Shown: positions 9,525 through 18,662, counted from the stretch's first letter. The stretch is DNA of 64,000 nucleotides from Hymenobacter ginkgonis (GCF_009755225.1 NZ_WQKZ01000005.1:124001-188000), one strand, 5' to 3'. Numbers and translations: made by a program. Notes: generated by a model from the letters alone, not told the origin.

Positions 9525-9721
9525 AAACAACAAATTCAATTCGAGGCAGAGCCTTCCGCCGGCACAACAACCACTGGCTGCCTAGCGTTCAGCAGCCAGT
9601 TAGCGAAACTGGTTAGGCCAATTAGTTCCTCTTCGCAAAAAAAGTGAGTTCTAATCCAGCCAAAGTACGTTCCTCAACGTATTGCGGGCATATTTCTTTC
9701 ATTCTTTTACCTCTTCGCCTT

Positions 9722-10333
9722 ATGAAAAACCTGACTTCTACCATGGGCCGCATTGCCGTGGTGCTGACTGGCGCCCTCGCGCTAGGCTCGTGCAACCGTG
9801 CTGAGTACGCTACGTTGCCGCGTTCGGCTTCTTATCTGGGCAGCACTACGGTAGCCTCCGTACCTCGCTCGGCAGCCCCAGCAGCCAGTGCCGCCACGGC
9901 GGTAGTTGCTACCCCCACCCCCGAGGCGGAGTCGCCTGCTGCTACAGTGGCCACCATGCCAGCGGTAGCTACGCCAGCGCCGGCCGTAGCGGTCGCTGCG
10001 CCAGTAGCAGCGCCGAAAGTAGAAGCATCGGCAATAGCCGCTCCTAAGGCCGAAGCCCCAACTGCCACCGCGGCTGCCCCCAAGCTCAACTTGGTGCAGC
10101 GGATGGCATTGGCCAAAGTCACGAAAAAACTTAACAAGCTGGCTGCCTCTACCCCCCAATTAAAGCAAAAGGATGCCACGGCCGATACTGCCCGTATTAG
10201 CGGGAACCTACGTACGGGTCTTATTCTGCTGCTTATTGGTCTGATTGTAGGCATCTTCAGCGGCCTGATTGGTACCATCATCGCGCTTATCGGTGTAATC
10301 TTTATCGTACTCTGGCTGCTCGACGAGTTGTAG
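9722..10333 (+). CDS. Ala/Pro-rich lipoprotein with hydrophobic C-terminus
   Basis: A 203-residue protein when started at ATG 9722, which puts a good signal directly at the N-terminus; the in-frame start at 9644 would bury it. The lipobox is LALGSC, with the acylated cysteine at residue 24. Residues 45-125 are an Ala/Pro/Val/Thr-rich low-complexity spacer with repeated APKAEAP-like units. The last 40 residues form two adjoining hydrophobic, glycine-spaced segments (GLILLLIGLIVGIFSG and LIGTIIALIGVIFIVLWLL). No enzymatic motif is visible and I do not recognise a named family. The layout suggests a tethered protein whose end re-enters a membrane. A strong terminator follows. Confidence 0.7.
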   Translation: MKNLTSTMGRIAVVLTGALALGSCNRAEYATLPRSASYLGSTTVASVPRSAAPAASAATAVVATPTPEAESPAATVATMPAVATPAPAVAVAAPVAAPKVEASAIAAPKAEAPTATAAAPKLNLVQRMALAKVTKKLNKLAASTPQLKQKDATADTARISGNLRTGLILLLIGLIVGIFSGLIGTIIALIGVIFIVLWLLDEL

Positions 10334-10356
10334 TATGCCTTAGCCACGGCTAATGC

Positions 10357-10393
10357 AAAAGCCCCGATTACCTATGGTAGTCGGGGCTTTTTG
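10357..10393 (+). terminator. rho-independent terminator after the lipoprotein gene
   Basis: Perfect 11-bp stem AAAAGCCCCGA / TCGGGGCTTTT with a 13-base loop, flanked by A and T runs. It sits 24 bases after the lipoprotein stop and also lies just beyond the priA stop, so it can serve both strands. Confidence 0.88.
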
Positions 10394-10422
10394 ATGGGGT
10401 AGGGGCTGAAAAACGCCCTTGC

Positions 10423-12963
10423 TTACATGGGGTCAACGTCGACCACTAGCCGCGCTTGGCGGTATTCCTTCTGGTCGCGAACCACGTCCAACGCCGCGCA
10501 GATATCTAGCTTGGCCTTCTTGAGCACCGTGTGCTCGCGGCTGAGCTTGATGACAATTTCCTGCAAGAAGAAATTGCGGATGCGAAAGATGTACGGCGCT
10601 TCGGGCCCCAGCACCGGGCCTCGGCCCAGGCGGTCGGCTAGTTCTTGGGTGAGTAAGATAGCTGCCTTTTGGGCCAGCTCTTGGTCCATGTGTTTCACCG
10701 TCAGCTTTATCATGCGGGTAAAGGGCGGGTACTCGTGTTCACGCCGCTGCTGAATCTCGTACTCATAAAATTCGAGGTAGTCGTTGCGGATAACCTTATC
10801 GAAAATCACCTGGGTAGGGTCGGCCGTTTGAATCAATACCTTGCCTTTCTTGCCTTTGCGGCCCGCGCGACCGCTCACCTGCACAAACATTTGGTAAGCG
10901 CGCTCGTGGGCCCGATAGTCGGGGTAGTGGATAATGCTGTCGGCATTGACGATGCCCACCAAGCTCACGTTTTCAAAGTCGAGGCCCTTGGTCACCATTT
11001 GCGTGCCTACGAGCACATTGGTTTTCTGCTGCTCAAAATCGCCGATAATCTGTTGGTACGCGTTTTTGGCGCGCGTCGTATCCAGGTCCATGCGCTGCAC
11101 ATTGGCCTGCGGCAGCATGATTTTGAGGTCATCTTCCAGCTTTTCGGTGCCGAAGCCTTGGGTGCGCAAAGCGCGCGAGCCGCAGGCTGGGCACTGCGTA
11201 GGCATGCCTTCGTGGTAGCCGCAGTAGTGGCAGCGCAGCTCGTGGGCGTGCTTGTGGTAGCTCAAGCTCACGGCACAGCTCTGGCACTTCGGAATGTAGC
11301 CACAGTCGTTGCAGGCCGTGACCGGGGCATAGCCGCGGCGGTTCTGGAAGAGAATAACCTGCTCGTTCTGCGCGATTTTACTCTCCATTGCATTCAGCAA
11401 ATCGGCCGAGAAATGGTTATGCATCTTCTTCTCGGCGCGCAGCTTGCGCGTATCAATTAGCTCGATTTCGGGCATACCGGCTTCCCCAAAGCGTTTGCTG
11501 AGTGTCACGAGGCCGTAGCGGCCGAGGCGTGCCTGGTAATAGGTTTCCACGGCTGGCGTGGCCGAACCCAGCAGCACCTTGGCGCCCTGGAAGTTGCTCA
11601 TCATCAGGGCTACTTCGCGGGCGTTGTAGCGCGGAGCGGGGTCGTACTGCTTGTAGCTCGATTCGTGCTCTTCATCTACAATGAGAAGTGCAAGGTTATC
11701 AAACGGCAAAAACACCGCCGACCGCACGCCCACTACCACTTGGAAGCGACCCGAGAGCACGCCATTCCACACTTCTACCCGCTCGTTGTCTGAGAACTTG
11801 GAGTGGTACACGCCCAGCCGCGAGCCAAACACCCGCATAAGCCGCGTTACAATCTGGGCCGTGAGCGCAATTTCGGGCAGCAGGTACAGCACTTGCCCGC
11901 CGCCATCGAGGGCCTGGCGAATGAGGTCGATGTAGATTTCTGTTTTGCCCGAACCCGTGACGCCATGCAGCAGCACAATGTCCTTCTGGCCAAAAAGCGT
12001 CATCACCTCATCGCGCGCCGTTACCTGCGCTTCGTTGAGCTGAAAGGGCATCTGGGCCACGGGGTTCTCGTCCAAAGGAAAGCGCGACACAATCTGGTCA
12101 AACTGCTCCAGAATACCGTTTTTTATCAGCGTATTCACGGCCGAAGGCGAGAGGTGCGGCGAACTCGTAAGAGCCGCTTTCTCAATGCCTTGGTGGTTGA
12201 GGTGCTCGTTGTGGTGCACCGGCACACGCTGCAAGTACTTCAGCAGCACATCTACCTGCTTGGGCTTGGTGGCAAGTTGTTCAAAAAGTTGCTCTACCCC
12301 TGCTACTAGGTGCGCAGCCAGCCGCACCTTCTTTAGCACTTTGGGCGAATATTTATCTGAAAGCTGTTCAAACAGAAAGATAATGTCCTTCTGCATGAGC
12401 GACTTAATAACCTTGTGAAACGACGCAATTTCTAGCAAGTCACCCACTTCGGTGAAGGTCAGCGCCTTGCCATCTTCACTACGTAGGTTCTCTACAATGC
12501 GCTCTTCCTTTTCATCGAGGGGGTAGGGGCTGCCGTCAGCTACATAAGCTGGGTGTAATTGAATGCGCGACTCCGAGCTCAGCTTGAGCGCCGAGGGTAG
12601 GGCGGCGTTGATAACCTCGCCCAGTGTACACATGTAATACTCACTAATCCAGCGAAATAGCTTGAGTTGTGGCTGGGTCACGACGGGCGCGTCGTCGATA
12701 AATTCGAGAATATATTTGGCCTGGTACTCCTTGGGCGGCGTTTCGTGCACGGCCGCCACAATGCAGCTGAGCGTGCGCTTGGCCCCAAACTGCACGATAA
12801 CCCGCCCACCGATTACCACATTGTCATTTAGCTCGTACGGCACCCGGTAGGTGTAGAGCTTAGGCAGGGGTAGGGGCAAGATAACGTCCACAAACAGCGT
12901 CACGCGGTCGGGCGTGGCCGCTGGGGCGGGGGTAGGGGAAGCGAATTCGAACGTAAGCGACAC
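10423..12963 (-). CDS. priA: primosomal protein N' (replication restart helicase PriA)
   Basis: 3'-to-5' superfamily 2 DNA helicase that recognises stalled forks and reloads the replisome. I place the start at GTG 12963, giving 846 residues beginning with the family-typical region ahead of PDRVTLFVDVILPLPLPKLY. The longer open frame to 13131 runs into the upstream gene and has no Met in that part. Helicase motif I is HGVTGSGKTE (about 334-343) and motif II is VDEEHE (about 428). The zinc-binding insert with its cysteine pairs (CNDC, CQSC, CHYC, CPAC, about 551-593) is complete. The gene lies 73 bases downstream of the DUF255 gene on the same strand, so co-transcription is possible. Confidence 0.96.
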   Translation of the reverse strand: MSLTFEFASPTPAPAATPDRVTLFVDVILPLPLPKLYTYRVPYELNDNVVIGGRVIVQFGAKRTLSCIVAAVHETPPKEYQAKYILEFIDDAPVVTQPQLKLFRWISEYYMCTLGEVINAALPSALKLSSESRIQLHPAYVADGSPYPLDEKEERIVENLRSEDGKALTFTEVGDLLEIASFHKVIKSLMQKDIIFLFEQLSDKYSPKVLKKVRLAAHLVAGVEQLFEQLATKPKQVDVLLKYLQRVPVHHNEHLNHQGIEKAALTSSPHLSPSAVNTLIKNGILEQFDQIVSRFPLDENPVAQMPFQLNEAQVTARDEVMTLFGQKDIVLLHGVTGSGKTEIYIDLIRQALDGGGQVLYLLPEIALTAQIVTRLMRVFGSRLGVYHSKFSDNERVEVWNGVLSGRFQVVVGVRSAVFLPFDNLALLIVDEEHESSYKQYDPAPRYNAREVALMMSNFQGAKVLLGSATPAVETYYQARLGRYGLVTLSKRFGEAGMPEIELIDTRKLRAEKKMHNHFSADLLNAMESKIAQNEQVILFQNRRGYAPVTACNDCGYIPKCQSCAVSLSYHKHAHELRCHYCGYHEGMPTQCPACGSRALRTQGFGTEKLEDDLKIMLPQANVQRMDLDTTRAKNAYQQIIGDFEQQKTNVLVGTQMVTKGLDFENVSLVGIVNADSIIHYPDYRAHERAYQMFVQVSGRAGRKGKKGKVLIQTADPTQVIFDKVIRNDYLEFYEYEIQQRREHEYPPFTRMIKLTVKHMDQELAQKAAILLTQELADRLGRGPVLGPEAPYIFRIRNFFLQEIVIKLSREHTVLKKAKLDICAALDVVRDQKEYRQARLVVDVDPM

Positions 12964-13036
12964 AGCGAATAAATAGCAGGCAGGCGAATAGTAAAGATAA
13001 CCCCGGCAGCCGGTAGGGCGAGGTGCGTAAACCGGA

Positions 13037-15103
13037 TTAGTGGTGACTCGGAAGTTCGGGTATCGCGAGCTGGGCAAGGGCTTTGGCCACCGTGTGCACT
13101 GGCAACTGGCAAGCCCGGTTGCGACACACATAGAGGGTGGTTTTAGCTGCGTTATGCCGGCCTTTTAGCAGCGGCAAACTGCTGGAAGCCAAGCTGCCGG
13201 CCAGCACCTCGTTGGGCAGAAAGTATTGGCTTATTTCGCGCCGAAACCGCTCAGCTTCTGGGCCCGTGATGGCCACCTCGGCGCCCGGCCGCAACAGCGC
13301 TACGTAAAGGCTGCCCCAGTTAGTGAGGTGTTGCGGCTCCTTGGCGACTAATGCCTGCACCTGGCCGAGCATGGCGGCGGCTAGTTCTTGGTAAGGGGTG
13401 TTTTCGAGGTGGCGGCCAAGCCGCCATAAGTTGTGCGCCATCACGGAGTTAGACCCCGGAATAACGTTGTCGAATAATTCCTTTTTGCGCGCAATAAGTG
13501 GCTCAGCGCTGGCATCGGTATAGAAAAACTGTTGCTCGGCGGGGTCAAAAAAGTTCTCTAGCACGTAAGTGGTCAGCGTCTCAGCTTCGCGAAGCCAGCT
13601 TTCGGTGAAAGTAGCTTCGTACAAGCTGAGGTAGGCTTCAATCACTAGCGCATAGTCTTCCAGAAAACCGTTGATAGTGGCGCGGCCATTCTTCCAGGTG
13701 CGGAAGAGCCGCGGTCCTTCCCGTAGGTTCTGCTGCAAAAAATCGGCATTTCGCAGCGCAAATTCAAGTAGTTCTGCCTCGCCAAAAGCGCGATAGGCGG
13801 CTACCAGTCCGCTGAGCAGGAGGGCATTCCAACCAGTCAATACCTTGTCGTCTAGCCCAGGGCGCACCCGCTTCGTGCGAGCTGCGAGAAGCTGTTGCTG
13901 CCAGCCGTGCACCAGCTTCGCCAGTACGTGCGGCTCTAGGGCATGTGCATCCGCAAAATCGGCGTCTGACTGCCGCCGGTGCAAAATATTGCGGCCGTGC
14001 TCCCAGTTCCCTACCCCCGTGCACTGGTAGTAGGCCGCCGCTAAAGGCTCTTCCTCACCCAAAATTGCCTGTAATTCTTCCCGGGTCCAGACGTAGAACT
14101 TGCCTTCTTCGCCCTCACTATCCGCGTCGAGCGACGAGTAAAAGCCGCCTTCGGGATTAGTTAGCTCGCGGCGCACCCATGCCACGGTTTGAAAAACGAC
14201 CTGGCGGTATAATGGGTCTTGCGTTACCTGATAGGCTTCACTGTAGAGGCTGAGCAATTGGCCATTATCATACAGCATTTTTTCAAAGTGCGGTACCAGC
14301 CACTCGGCATCGACAGAGTAGCGGGCAAAGCCACCGCCTACCTGGTCGTAAATGCCGCCCCAAGCCATTTCGCGTAGCGTGAGGTTAATTTGGTTTAGCA
14401 CAGCTTGGCTACCCGAAATATGGTATGCTCGTAGCAAAAACCGCCAAATACTAGGCATTGGAAACTTCGGCGCGCGGTTGGTACCACCCCGCTCATGGTC
14501 GAAGCGTAGGCCTAGGTTGTAGGCAAGTAACTTAAATTCTTCGTCGTTCACCGCAGCAGCAGAGCCAGCTTCAGCTGCGCCGTATTTCTCCAGCTCGCTT
14601 GTTTGCAGCACTTGGGCGAAGCGCTCGGCCGAACCATCGAGTTCGGCGCGGTGCTCGCCAGCGTAGGCTTGGGCAATATTTTCGAGTAGTTTAACCCAGT
14701 TGGTCGGTGGAAAGTAGGTACCCCCATAAAAAGGCTTGGCTGTTGGCGTTAGCATCACGTTGAGTGGCCACCCACCCTGAATACCCATCGCCTGGACTGC
14801 CTCCATATAAACTTGGTCCACATCGGGTCGCTCTTCGCGGTCTACTTTGATGCACACAAAATATTCGTTCATTACCCGCGCTACCTGTTCATTTTCAAAT
14901 GATTCCCGCTCCATAACGTGGCACCAGTGGCAAGCCGCGTACCCGATGCTCACAATAATTGGCTTTTGCTCGGCCTGTGCCCGCGCCAGCGCTTCCGGGC
15001 CCCACGGGTACCAGTCCACGGGGTTGTGCGCGTGCTGCAATAAGTATGGGCTGGTTTCGTGAGCTAAGCGATTGGTAGGCAGGGTAGGGCTATCGACGGA
15101 CAT
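13037..15103 (-). CDS. DUF255 thioredoxin-fold protein (YyaL/SPATA20 family)
   Basis: A 688-residue member of the conserved family with an N-terminal thioredoxin-like domain (DUF255) and a C-terminal (alpha/alpha)6-barrel resembling cellobiose/GlcNAc 2-epimerases. The N-terminal motif is CHWCH (residues 58-62) in GYAACHWCHVMERESFEN, followed by VKVDREERPDVD-type sequence, which is diagnostic. The later part has WEHGRNILHRR and DDKVLTGWNALLLSGL, typical of the barrel. No signal peptide is present, so it is probably cytoplasmic. The biochemical role of the family is not established. It starts at ATG 15103 just after the GSCFA-gene terminator and may be co-transcribed with priA. Confidence 0.92.
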   Translation of the reverse strand: MSVDSPTLPTNRLAHETSPYLLQHAHNPVDWYPWGPEALARAQAEQKPIIVSIGYAACHWCHVMERESFENEQVARVMNEYFVCIKVDREERPDVDQVYMEAVQAMGIQGGWPLNVMLTPTAKPFYGGTYFPPTNWVKLLENIAQAYAGEHRAELDGSAERFAQVLQTSELEKYGAAEAGSAAAVNDEEFKLLAYNLGLRFDHERGGTNRAPKFPMPSIWRFLLRAYHISGSQAVLNQINLTLREMAWGGIYDQVGGGFARYSVDAEWLVPHFEKMLYDNGQLLSLYSEAYQVTQDPLYRQVVFQTVAWVRRELTNPEGGFYSSLDADSEGEEGKFYVWTREELQAILGEEEPLAAAYYQCTGVGNWEHGRNILHRRQSDADFADAHALEPHVLAKLVHGWQQQLLAARTKRVRPGLDDKVLTGWNALLLSGLVAAYRAFGEAELLEFALRNADFLQQNLREGPRLFRTWKNGRATINGFLEDYALVIEAYLSLYEATFTESWLREAETLTTYVLENFFDPAEQQFFYTDASAEPLIARKKELFDNVIPGSNSVMAHNLWRLGRHLENTPYQELAAAMLGQVQALVAKEPQHLTNWGSLYVALLRPGAEVAITGPEAERFRREISQYFLPNEVLAGSLASSSLPLLKGRHNAAKTTLYVCRNRACQLPVHTVAKALAQLAIPELPSHH

Positions 15104-15126
15104 AAGATGCAGGGGCTAGGCAAAAT

Positions 15127-15153
15127 AAAACCCAGCCGAGGGGGCTGGGTTTT
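15127..15153 (-). terminator. terminator of the GSCFA-protein gene
   Basis: Stem AAAACCCAGCC / GGCTGGGTTTT with a five-base loop, ten bases past the stop of the leftward GSCFA gene. On that strand the stem is followed by TTTTATTTT. It separates this gene from the DUF255-priA pair. Confidence 0.85.
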
Positions 15154-15162
15154 AGTAACAAA

Positions 15163-17334
15163 CTAGGTTGCCGGATTATCAGCCGGCGGGGGCGTTTTTT
15201 TGCCTGGCGGGCGGCTGCGCCGCGTGGCCGCTGTTTTGGCTGGCGCTTTCTTCGGCGCTACCGGTTTGGTCGCTTTAGGAGTCTTAGCAGTAGGCTTCTT
15301 TGCAGGCTTAGCCGGAGCAATTGTTTCTTCAACGACAGGCACAGTTGGCTCAGGCGTACTACTTGGCGGATTGACGTCTGCCGAAGGAGTAGGGGTAGGC
15401 GCAGTACGAGGCGTAGTTGCTTTGGGGCGGCCACGCTTAGGTTTTACTGCTGGCGTTGCAGAGGTTGGCTCGGTGGGCGTAGGTGCTTCTTGCGGGGCCT
15501 CCATTGGAGGAGGAAAAAAAGCTGTGTCTACCGCCGGCCGCTCCAATAGCATCTCCGGAATAATAGGCGGAGAAATAATGGGTGCCGTAGCAGGATGCGC
15601 GGGGGCTGGGACCGACGTTTCTACAGGCTCGGGAGCGGGCGACCGGTACAGACTGTTGCGGTTGCCCCGCTTTACCAACCCCGATTTAGTAATGACCTTC
15701 GATTTCTTAGGCGTTGGGCCAGTCCCACGCTTGCGCACGGGAGCGGAAGGCTGCGAGGTTGCCTGCGCCAAAGGGGGTAGGGGTGCACTGCTGGTGCTAC
15801 CTCCAGCAAGTTCAGCTTCAGCCGTAGCAGTTTGCAAGCTACTAGGTAGCTCGGCTACCGGTGCTTCAACAGTGAAGTCAGCATTTTCCTGCGCTAATTC
15901 TTCAATCAGCTCGGTTTCTGCCAGAGACGATGACTGTACACTCTGCTGCTCGGCCGCCAGCAATGCAGCGTGCTTACGAGCCGTGCGCTTGGCACCGCCC
16001 CGCGAGCGCCGTTTTTTCTTCTTGGCCGGGTAGGCAGCTTCCTCCAACGCCAACGGCTCCAGCGGATTAACCTCTAACGAGATTACTGGTGGTGTAGTAG
16101 GCGCTGGTATAAGGCTTTCGTTGGTATAAACCTGTTCTTCCTCTACTGGCTGGGCTGGCCGGCTATTGCGGCGGTCTTGGCCCGAGCGCTCGGAGCGCCG
16201 GCCATCGCGTCGATTTTCTTGACGGCGCTCAGGCGGTGAAACGCTGCGTGAAACTAGCGTTGAGTTAGTTGATTCGGCAGTCGCATTGCCAATATCAATA
16301 CGTTCCTCGTCGTCATCCAGCTCAGCCTCGAGCACCCTGGTGGGCCGGGGTGGGGGTAGGGCGGCTAGCTGGCGCTGTACATCACGCAATTCCTGACGCA
16401 CCTCGACGCCCTGGTTGGCCAGCCGCTCCAAACGCTCGCGAGTTTGGTCGAGGAAAGTGCGGTGCTCGGGCGCGCCCGGGTGTAAAGGCCGGTGGCCCAG
16501 CGATTGACGTACTGCCGCCCACTCTTTAAGAAAGCGGCCAAAATCTGCATCGAAATAGGCCCGTGTGAACCGTTCCCAAATATAATTCTCTGCTACCTCC
16601 GACGGATGTAGCATGTCAGCCGCATAAAAGCGGTAGTCACGCAGGTCATCTGTTAGCAGTTCGTAAGCTGGGAAATAGCTCACGCCTGGCAGCAATTCAC
16701 TTAGATAATGGCAAGCCACCCGGAGCACCGATTTGCTTACTGCATTCAGGGTCAAGGTGTCCTTAATATGGCGCACCGGGCTCACCGTGAGTACGATACG
16801 AATATTGGGGTTCAACCGCCGCACCAGAGCGTGTACCTCGGCCAAGCCATTCACAATCTCATCAGCAGTCAGCAGTTCTTTCTCGAATAAATCTGCTGGC
16901 AGCTTATGTAAATTGCTGACCAGTTCCCCAGTTTCGCGTAGGCGGTAAGCCCAGGCCGTCCCCAAAGTCAATACTACTGTGTCAGTCGTCCGTAAAAAGT
17001 CACCTACCCGACGCACCGTATCTTGGATGGTTTGCAGCAACTCAACTGGTGAGTCAGCACCGATGGTGCTATGAAAATCATAGCTCTGCCACCGGCCACG
17101 AGCTTCCACTACATGCTGCTGCCAATCTTGCTCTTCGCCAGCTGCTGCTCGCAGCAACTGTGCCAGCGCCAGTGGCTGAAACACCGTGCCGAACGGATTG
17201 ACTAGCGTCGAAATCTTGTTCAGGCGCAACCGCTCCCCGATAGTATCAGCAAAGCATGAGCCTACCGTTAGTACCCGTGCCGTGCGGGTTAGTTGCCGCT
17301 CTTGCGGCGCAATAGTTAGTTCAGTCCGAAACAT
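15163..17334 (-). CDS. GSCFA-domain protein with long disordered basic tail
   Basis: Started at ATG 17334 the protein has 723 residues and begins FRTELTIAPQ, the usual GSCFA N-terminus; the upstream ATG would add 14 hydrophobic residues that overlap the rplI terminator. The domain's name motif reads VGSCFAD (residues 24-30), with a later HPSEVAENYIWERF (about 255). GSCFA proteins are SGNH-hydrolase-like with unknown substrate and are usually about 320-350 residues. Here residues from about 340 on are low-complexity: Arg-rich (RRQENRRDGRRSERSGQDRR), Lys-rich (KKKKRRSRGG), then Pro/Ala/Thr/Lys repeats resembling histone H1 tails (KPKRGRPKAT, PAKKPTAKTPKATKP). Such a tail suggests nucleic-acid or polyanion binding, which is inference only. 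Confidence 0.82.
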   Translation of the reverse strand: MFRTELTIAPQERQLTRTARVLTVGSCFADTIGERLRLNKISTLVNPFGTVFQPLALAQLLRAAAGEEQDWQQHVVEARGRWQSYDFHSTIGADSPVELLQTIQDTVRRVGDFLRTTDTVVLTLGTAWAYRLRETGELVSNLHKLPADLFEKELLTADEIVNGLAEVHALVRRLNPNIRIVLTVSPVRHIKDTLTLNAVSKSVLRVACHYLSELLPGVSYFPAYELLTDDLRDYRFYAADMLHPSEVAENYIWERFTRAYFDADFGRFLKEWAAVRQSLGHRPLHPGAPEHRTFLDQTRERLERLANQGVEVRQELRDVQRQLAALPPPRPTRVLEAELDDDEERIDIGNATAESTNSTLVSRSVSPPERRQENRRDGRRSERSGQDRRNSRPAQPVEEEQVYTNESLIPAPTTPPVISLEVNPLEPLALEEAAYPAKKKKRRSRGGAKRTARKHAALLAAEQQSVQSSSLAETELIEELAQENADFTVEAPVAELPSSLQTATAEAELAGGSTSSAPLPPLAQATSQPSAPVRKRGTGPTPKKSKVITKSGLVKRGNRNSLYRSPAPEPVETSVPAPAHPATAPIISPPIIPEMLLERPAVDTAFFPPPMEAPQEAPTPTEPTSATPAVKPKRGRPKATTPRTAPTPTPSADVNPPSSTPEPTVPVVEETIAPAKPAKKPTAKTPKATKPVAPKKAPAKTAATRRSRPPGKKTPPPADNPAT

Positions 17335-17340
17335 GAATTG

Positions 17341-17348
17341 CAAAGGTA
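17341..17348 (-). promoter_or_regulatory. -7 box just ahead of the GSCFA gene start
   Basis: Read leftwards, TACCTTTG matches TAnnTTTG and ends only six bases before the ATG at 17334, so the transcript would have almost no leader. No TTTG was found at the expected -33 spacing. Confidence 0.4.
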
Positions 17349-17353
17349 GGCCC

Positions 17354-17390
17354 AAAAAAAAGACGCTCCACCTCACGGCAGAACGTCTTT
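17354..17390 (-). terminator. terminator of the rpsF-rpsR-rplI operon
   Basis: Read leftwards, AAAGACG pairs with CGTCTTT around an 18-base loop and is followed by an eight-base T run. It starts about 22 bases after the rplI stop. Confidence 0.75.
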
Positions 17391-17412
17391 GTAATGCGTT
17401 GATAGCTAGCGC

Positions 17413-17856
17413 TTACGCAGCTACTACGCGGAAGTGTACGGTGTGCTTCACTTCCTTGTGCAGGTTGAGGGTAGCGGTATAGTCGCCAGCAGTGGCAGGC
17501 TCTTGGTCGAAGCTCAGGCGCTTGCGGTCAACCTCAATACCTTTGTTTTTCAAGGCTTCAGCCAATTGTAGCGTGGTAACCCGACCGAAGATTTTGCCGG
17601 TTTCACCCACTTTAGCGGGCAAATCGAATACCTGACTGCCAACTTGGTCAGCTACTGCTTGCGCATCAGCTTGTACTTTCTCGGCTTTGTGGGCTGCTTG
17701 ACGTACGTTCTCAGCTACGATTTTTTTAGCCGATTTGTCGGCTAACATTGCTAAGCCTTGGGGCAACAAATAGTTGCGGCCGTAGCCCGACTTTACCGTT
17801 ACGAGGTCGTTCTTATAACCCAGCCCCTTAACGTCGTCTTTCAGGATAATTTCCAT
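17413..17856 (-). CDS. rplI: 50S ribosomal protein L9
   Basis: Large-subunit ribosomal protein that binds 23S rRNA near the L1 stalk and helps maintain reading frame. It has 147 residues, the standard length. The N-terminal globular domain shows the signature EIILKDDVKGLGYKNDLVTVKSG followed by GYGRNYLLPQGLA, the classic L9 RNA-binding motif. A long connecting helix (about 40-75) leads to the C-terminal domain with GKIFGRVTTLQLAEAL. It is the third gene of a leftward operon with rpsF and rpsR, the arrangement common in Bacteroidota, and is followed by a terminator. Confidence 0.98.
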   Translation of the reverse strand: MEIILKDDVKGLGYKNDLVTVKSGYGRNYLLPQGLAMLADKSAKKIVAENVRQAAHKAEKVQADAQAVADQVGSQVFDLPAKVGETGKIFGRVTTLQLAEALKNKGIEVDRKRLSFDQEPATAGDYTATLNLHKEVKHTVHFRVVAA

Positions 17857-17949
17857 GAGTATTTTGAGAGTTAAAAAGTTAAATCAAAGACTGATAATCA
17901 GCAAATTATATTAAATATAATTGCTGGCTGACAGCCTTCAACATCTAAC

Positions 17950-18222
17950 TTATTTCAGGGCGTCGGTTACGTAAGGCATTAGAGCTAGGTGGCGAGCTTT
18001 TGCTACGGCCTGAGCTACTTTGCGCTGGAATTTCAGGCTGGTACCCGTGATGCGGCGGGGCAGCAAGCGGCCCTGCTCATTCACAAACTTCAGCAGGAAG
18101 TTCGGGTCTTTGTAGTCTACGTACTTGATACCGTTCTTTTTGAAGCGGCAGTACTTGTTACGCGTGTCAACGGGCTTATTGCCGTTGTTACGATCGTTGT
18201 TGCGGTTGTTCGAGGTAGCCAT
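17950..18222 (-). CDS. rpsR: 30S ribosomal protein S18
   Basis: Small-subunit protein that pairs with S6 on the platform. It has 90 residues, with an Asn/Arg-rich N-terminal tail and then the S18 core: YCRFKKNGIKYVDYKDPNFLLKFV and GRLLPRRITGTSLKFQRKV. The motif PRRITGT with KFQRKVAQAVAKARHLALMPY is diagnostic. It sits 19 bases downstream of rpsF, and 93 bases separate it from rplI. Confidence 0.98.
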   Translation of the reverse strand: MATSNNRNNDRNNGNKPVDTRNKYCRFKKNGIKYVDYKDPNFLLKFVNEQGRLLPRRITGTSLKFQRKVAQAVAKARHLALMPYVTDALK

Positions 18223-18241
18223 CGGGTTATTTACTAGAGGG

Positions 18242-18619
18242 TTACTGAGCTACAGATTCGGCTTCTTTCGGAGCCCGCTGCTGGTTCATTTCACCGTTGC
18301 GACGGCGCTCATTGTAGGTTACCGAGTGCTTGTCGAGCACCGTAGTCAGAAAGCGGATTACCCGCTCGTCGCGGCGAAACGCCAGCTCCAGCACGTCTAC
18401 AATGTTGCCTGAACCATTGTAGGTCAGGGTAAAGTAGTAGCCAGTGGATTTCTTCTGAATTGGATAAGCTAGCTTGCGCAAGCCCCAGGCTTCAGTAGAA
18501 ATGAGGTCGGCGCTATTTTCCTTAAGCACCTGCGAGAACTTCTCGACCGTCTCTTGCACCTGGCCCTCGTTTAGCACGGGGGTAAGGATGAAGACCGTCT
18601 CGTAATTTCTTACGTCCAT
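18242..18619 (-). CDS. rpsF: 30S ribosomal protein S6
   Basis: Binds 16S rRNA together with S18. I start it at ATG 18619 (125 residues), where the sequence MDVRNYETVFILTPVLNEGQ matches the S6 N-terminus; the longer open frame to 18772 runs through the promoter. The ferredoxin-like fold is evident from WGLRKLAYPIQKKSTGYYF and the final strand with DERVIRFLTTVLDKH. The C-terminus is a short Arg/Asn/Glu tail. It is the first gene of the rpsF-rpsR-rplI operon and has the clearest promoter on this strand, 44-75 bases upstream. Confidence 0.97.
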   Translation of the reverse strand: MDVRNYETVFILTPVLNEGQVQETVEKFSQVLKENSADLISTEAWGLRKLAYPIQKKSTGYYFTLTYNGSGNIVDVLELAFRRDERVIRFLTTVLDKHSVTYNERRRNGEMNQQRAPKEAESVAQ

Positions 18620-18662
18620 TGACGGGGTTGATTTTTGAATGTGAAAAAAATGAATTGGGGGG

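Noticed and set aside
10669..11460. Plus-strand frame of 263 residues opposite priA
   Set aside because: The helicase frame has all catalytic motifs; the opposite frame has none.
15200..16033. Plus-strand frame of 277 residues opposite the GSCFA tail
   Set aside because: Gly/Val/Ser low complexity is simply the complement of the Pro/Ala/Thr-coding tail.
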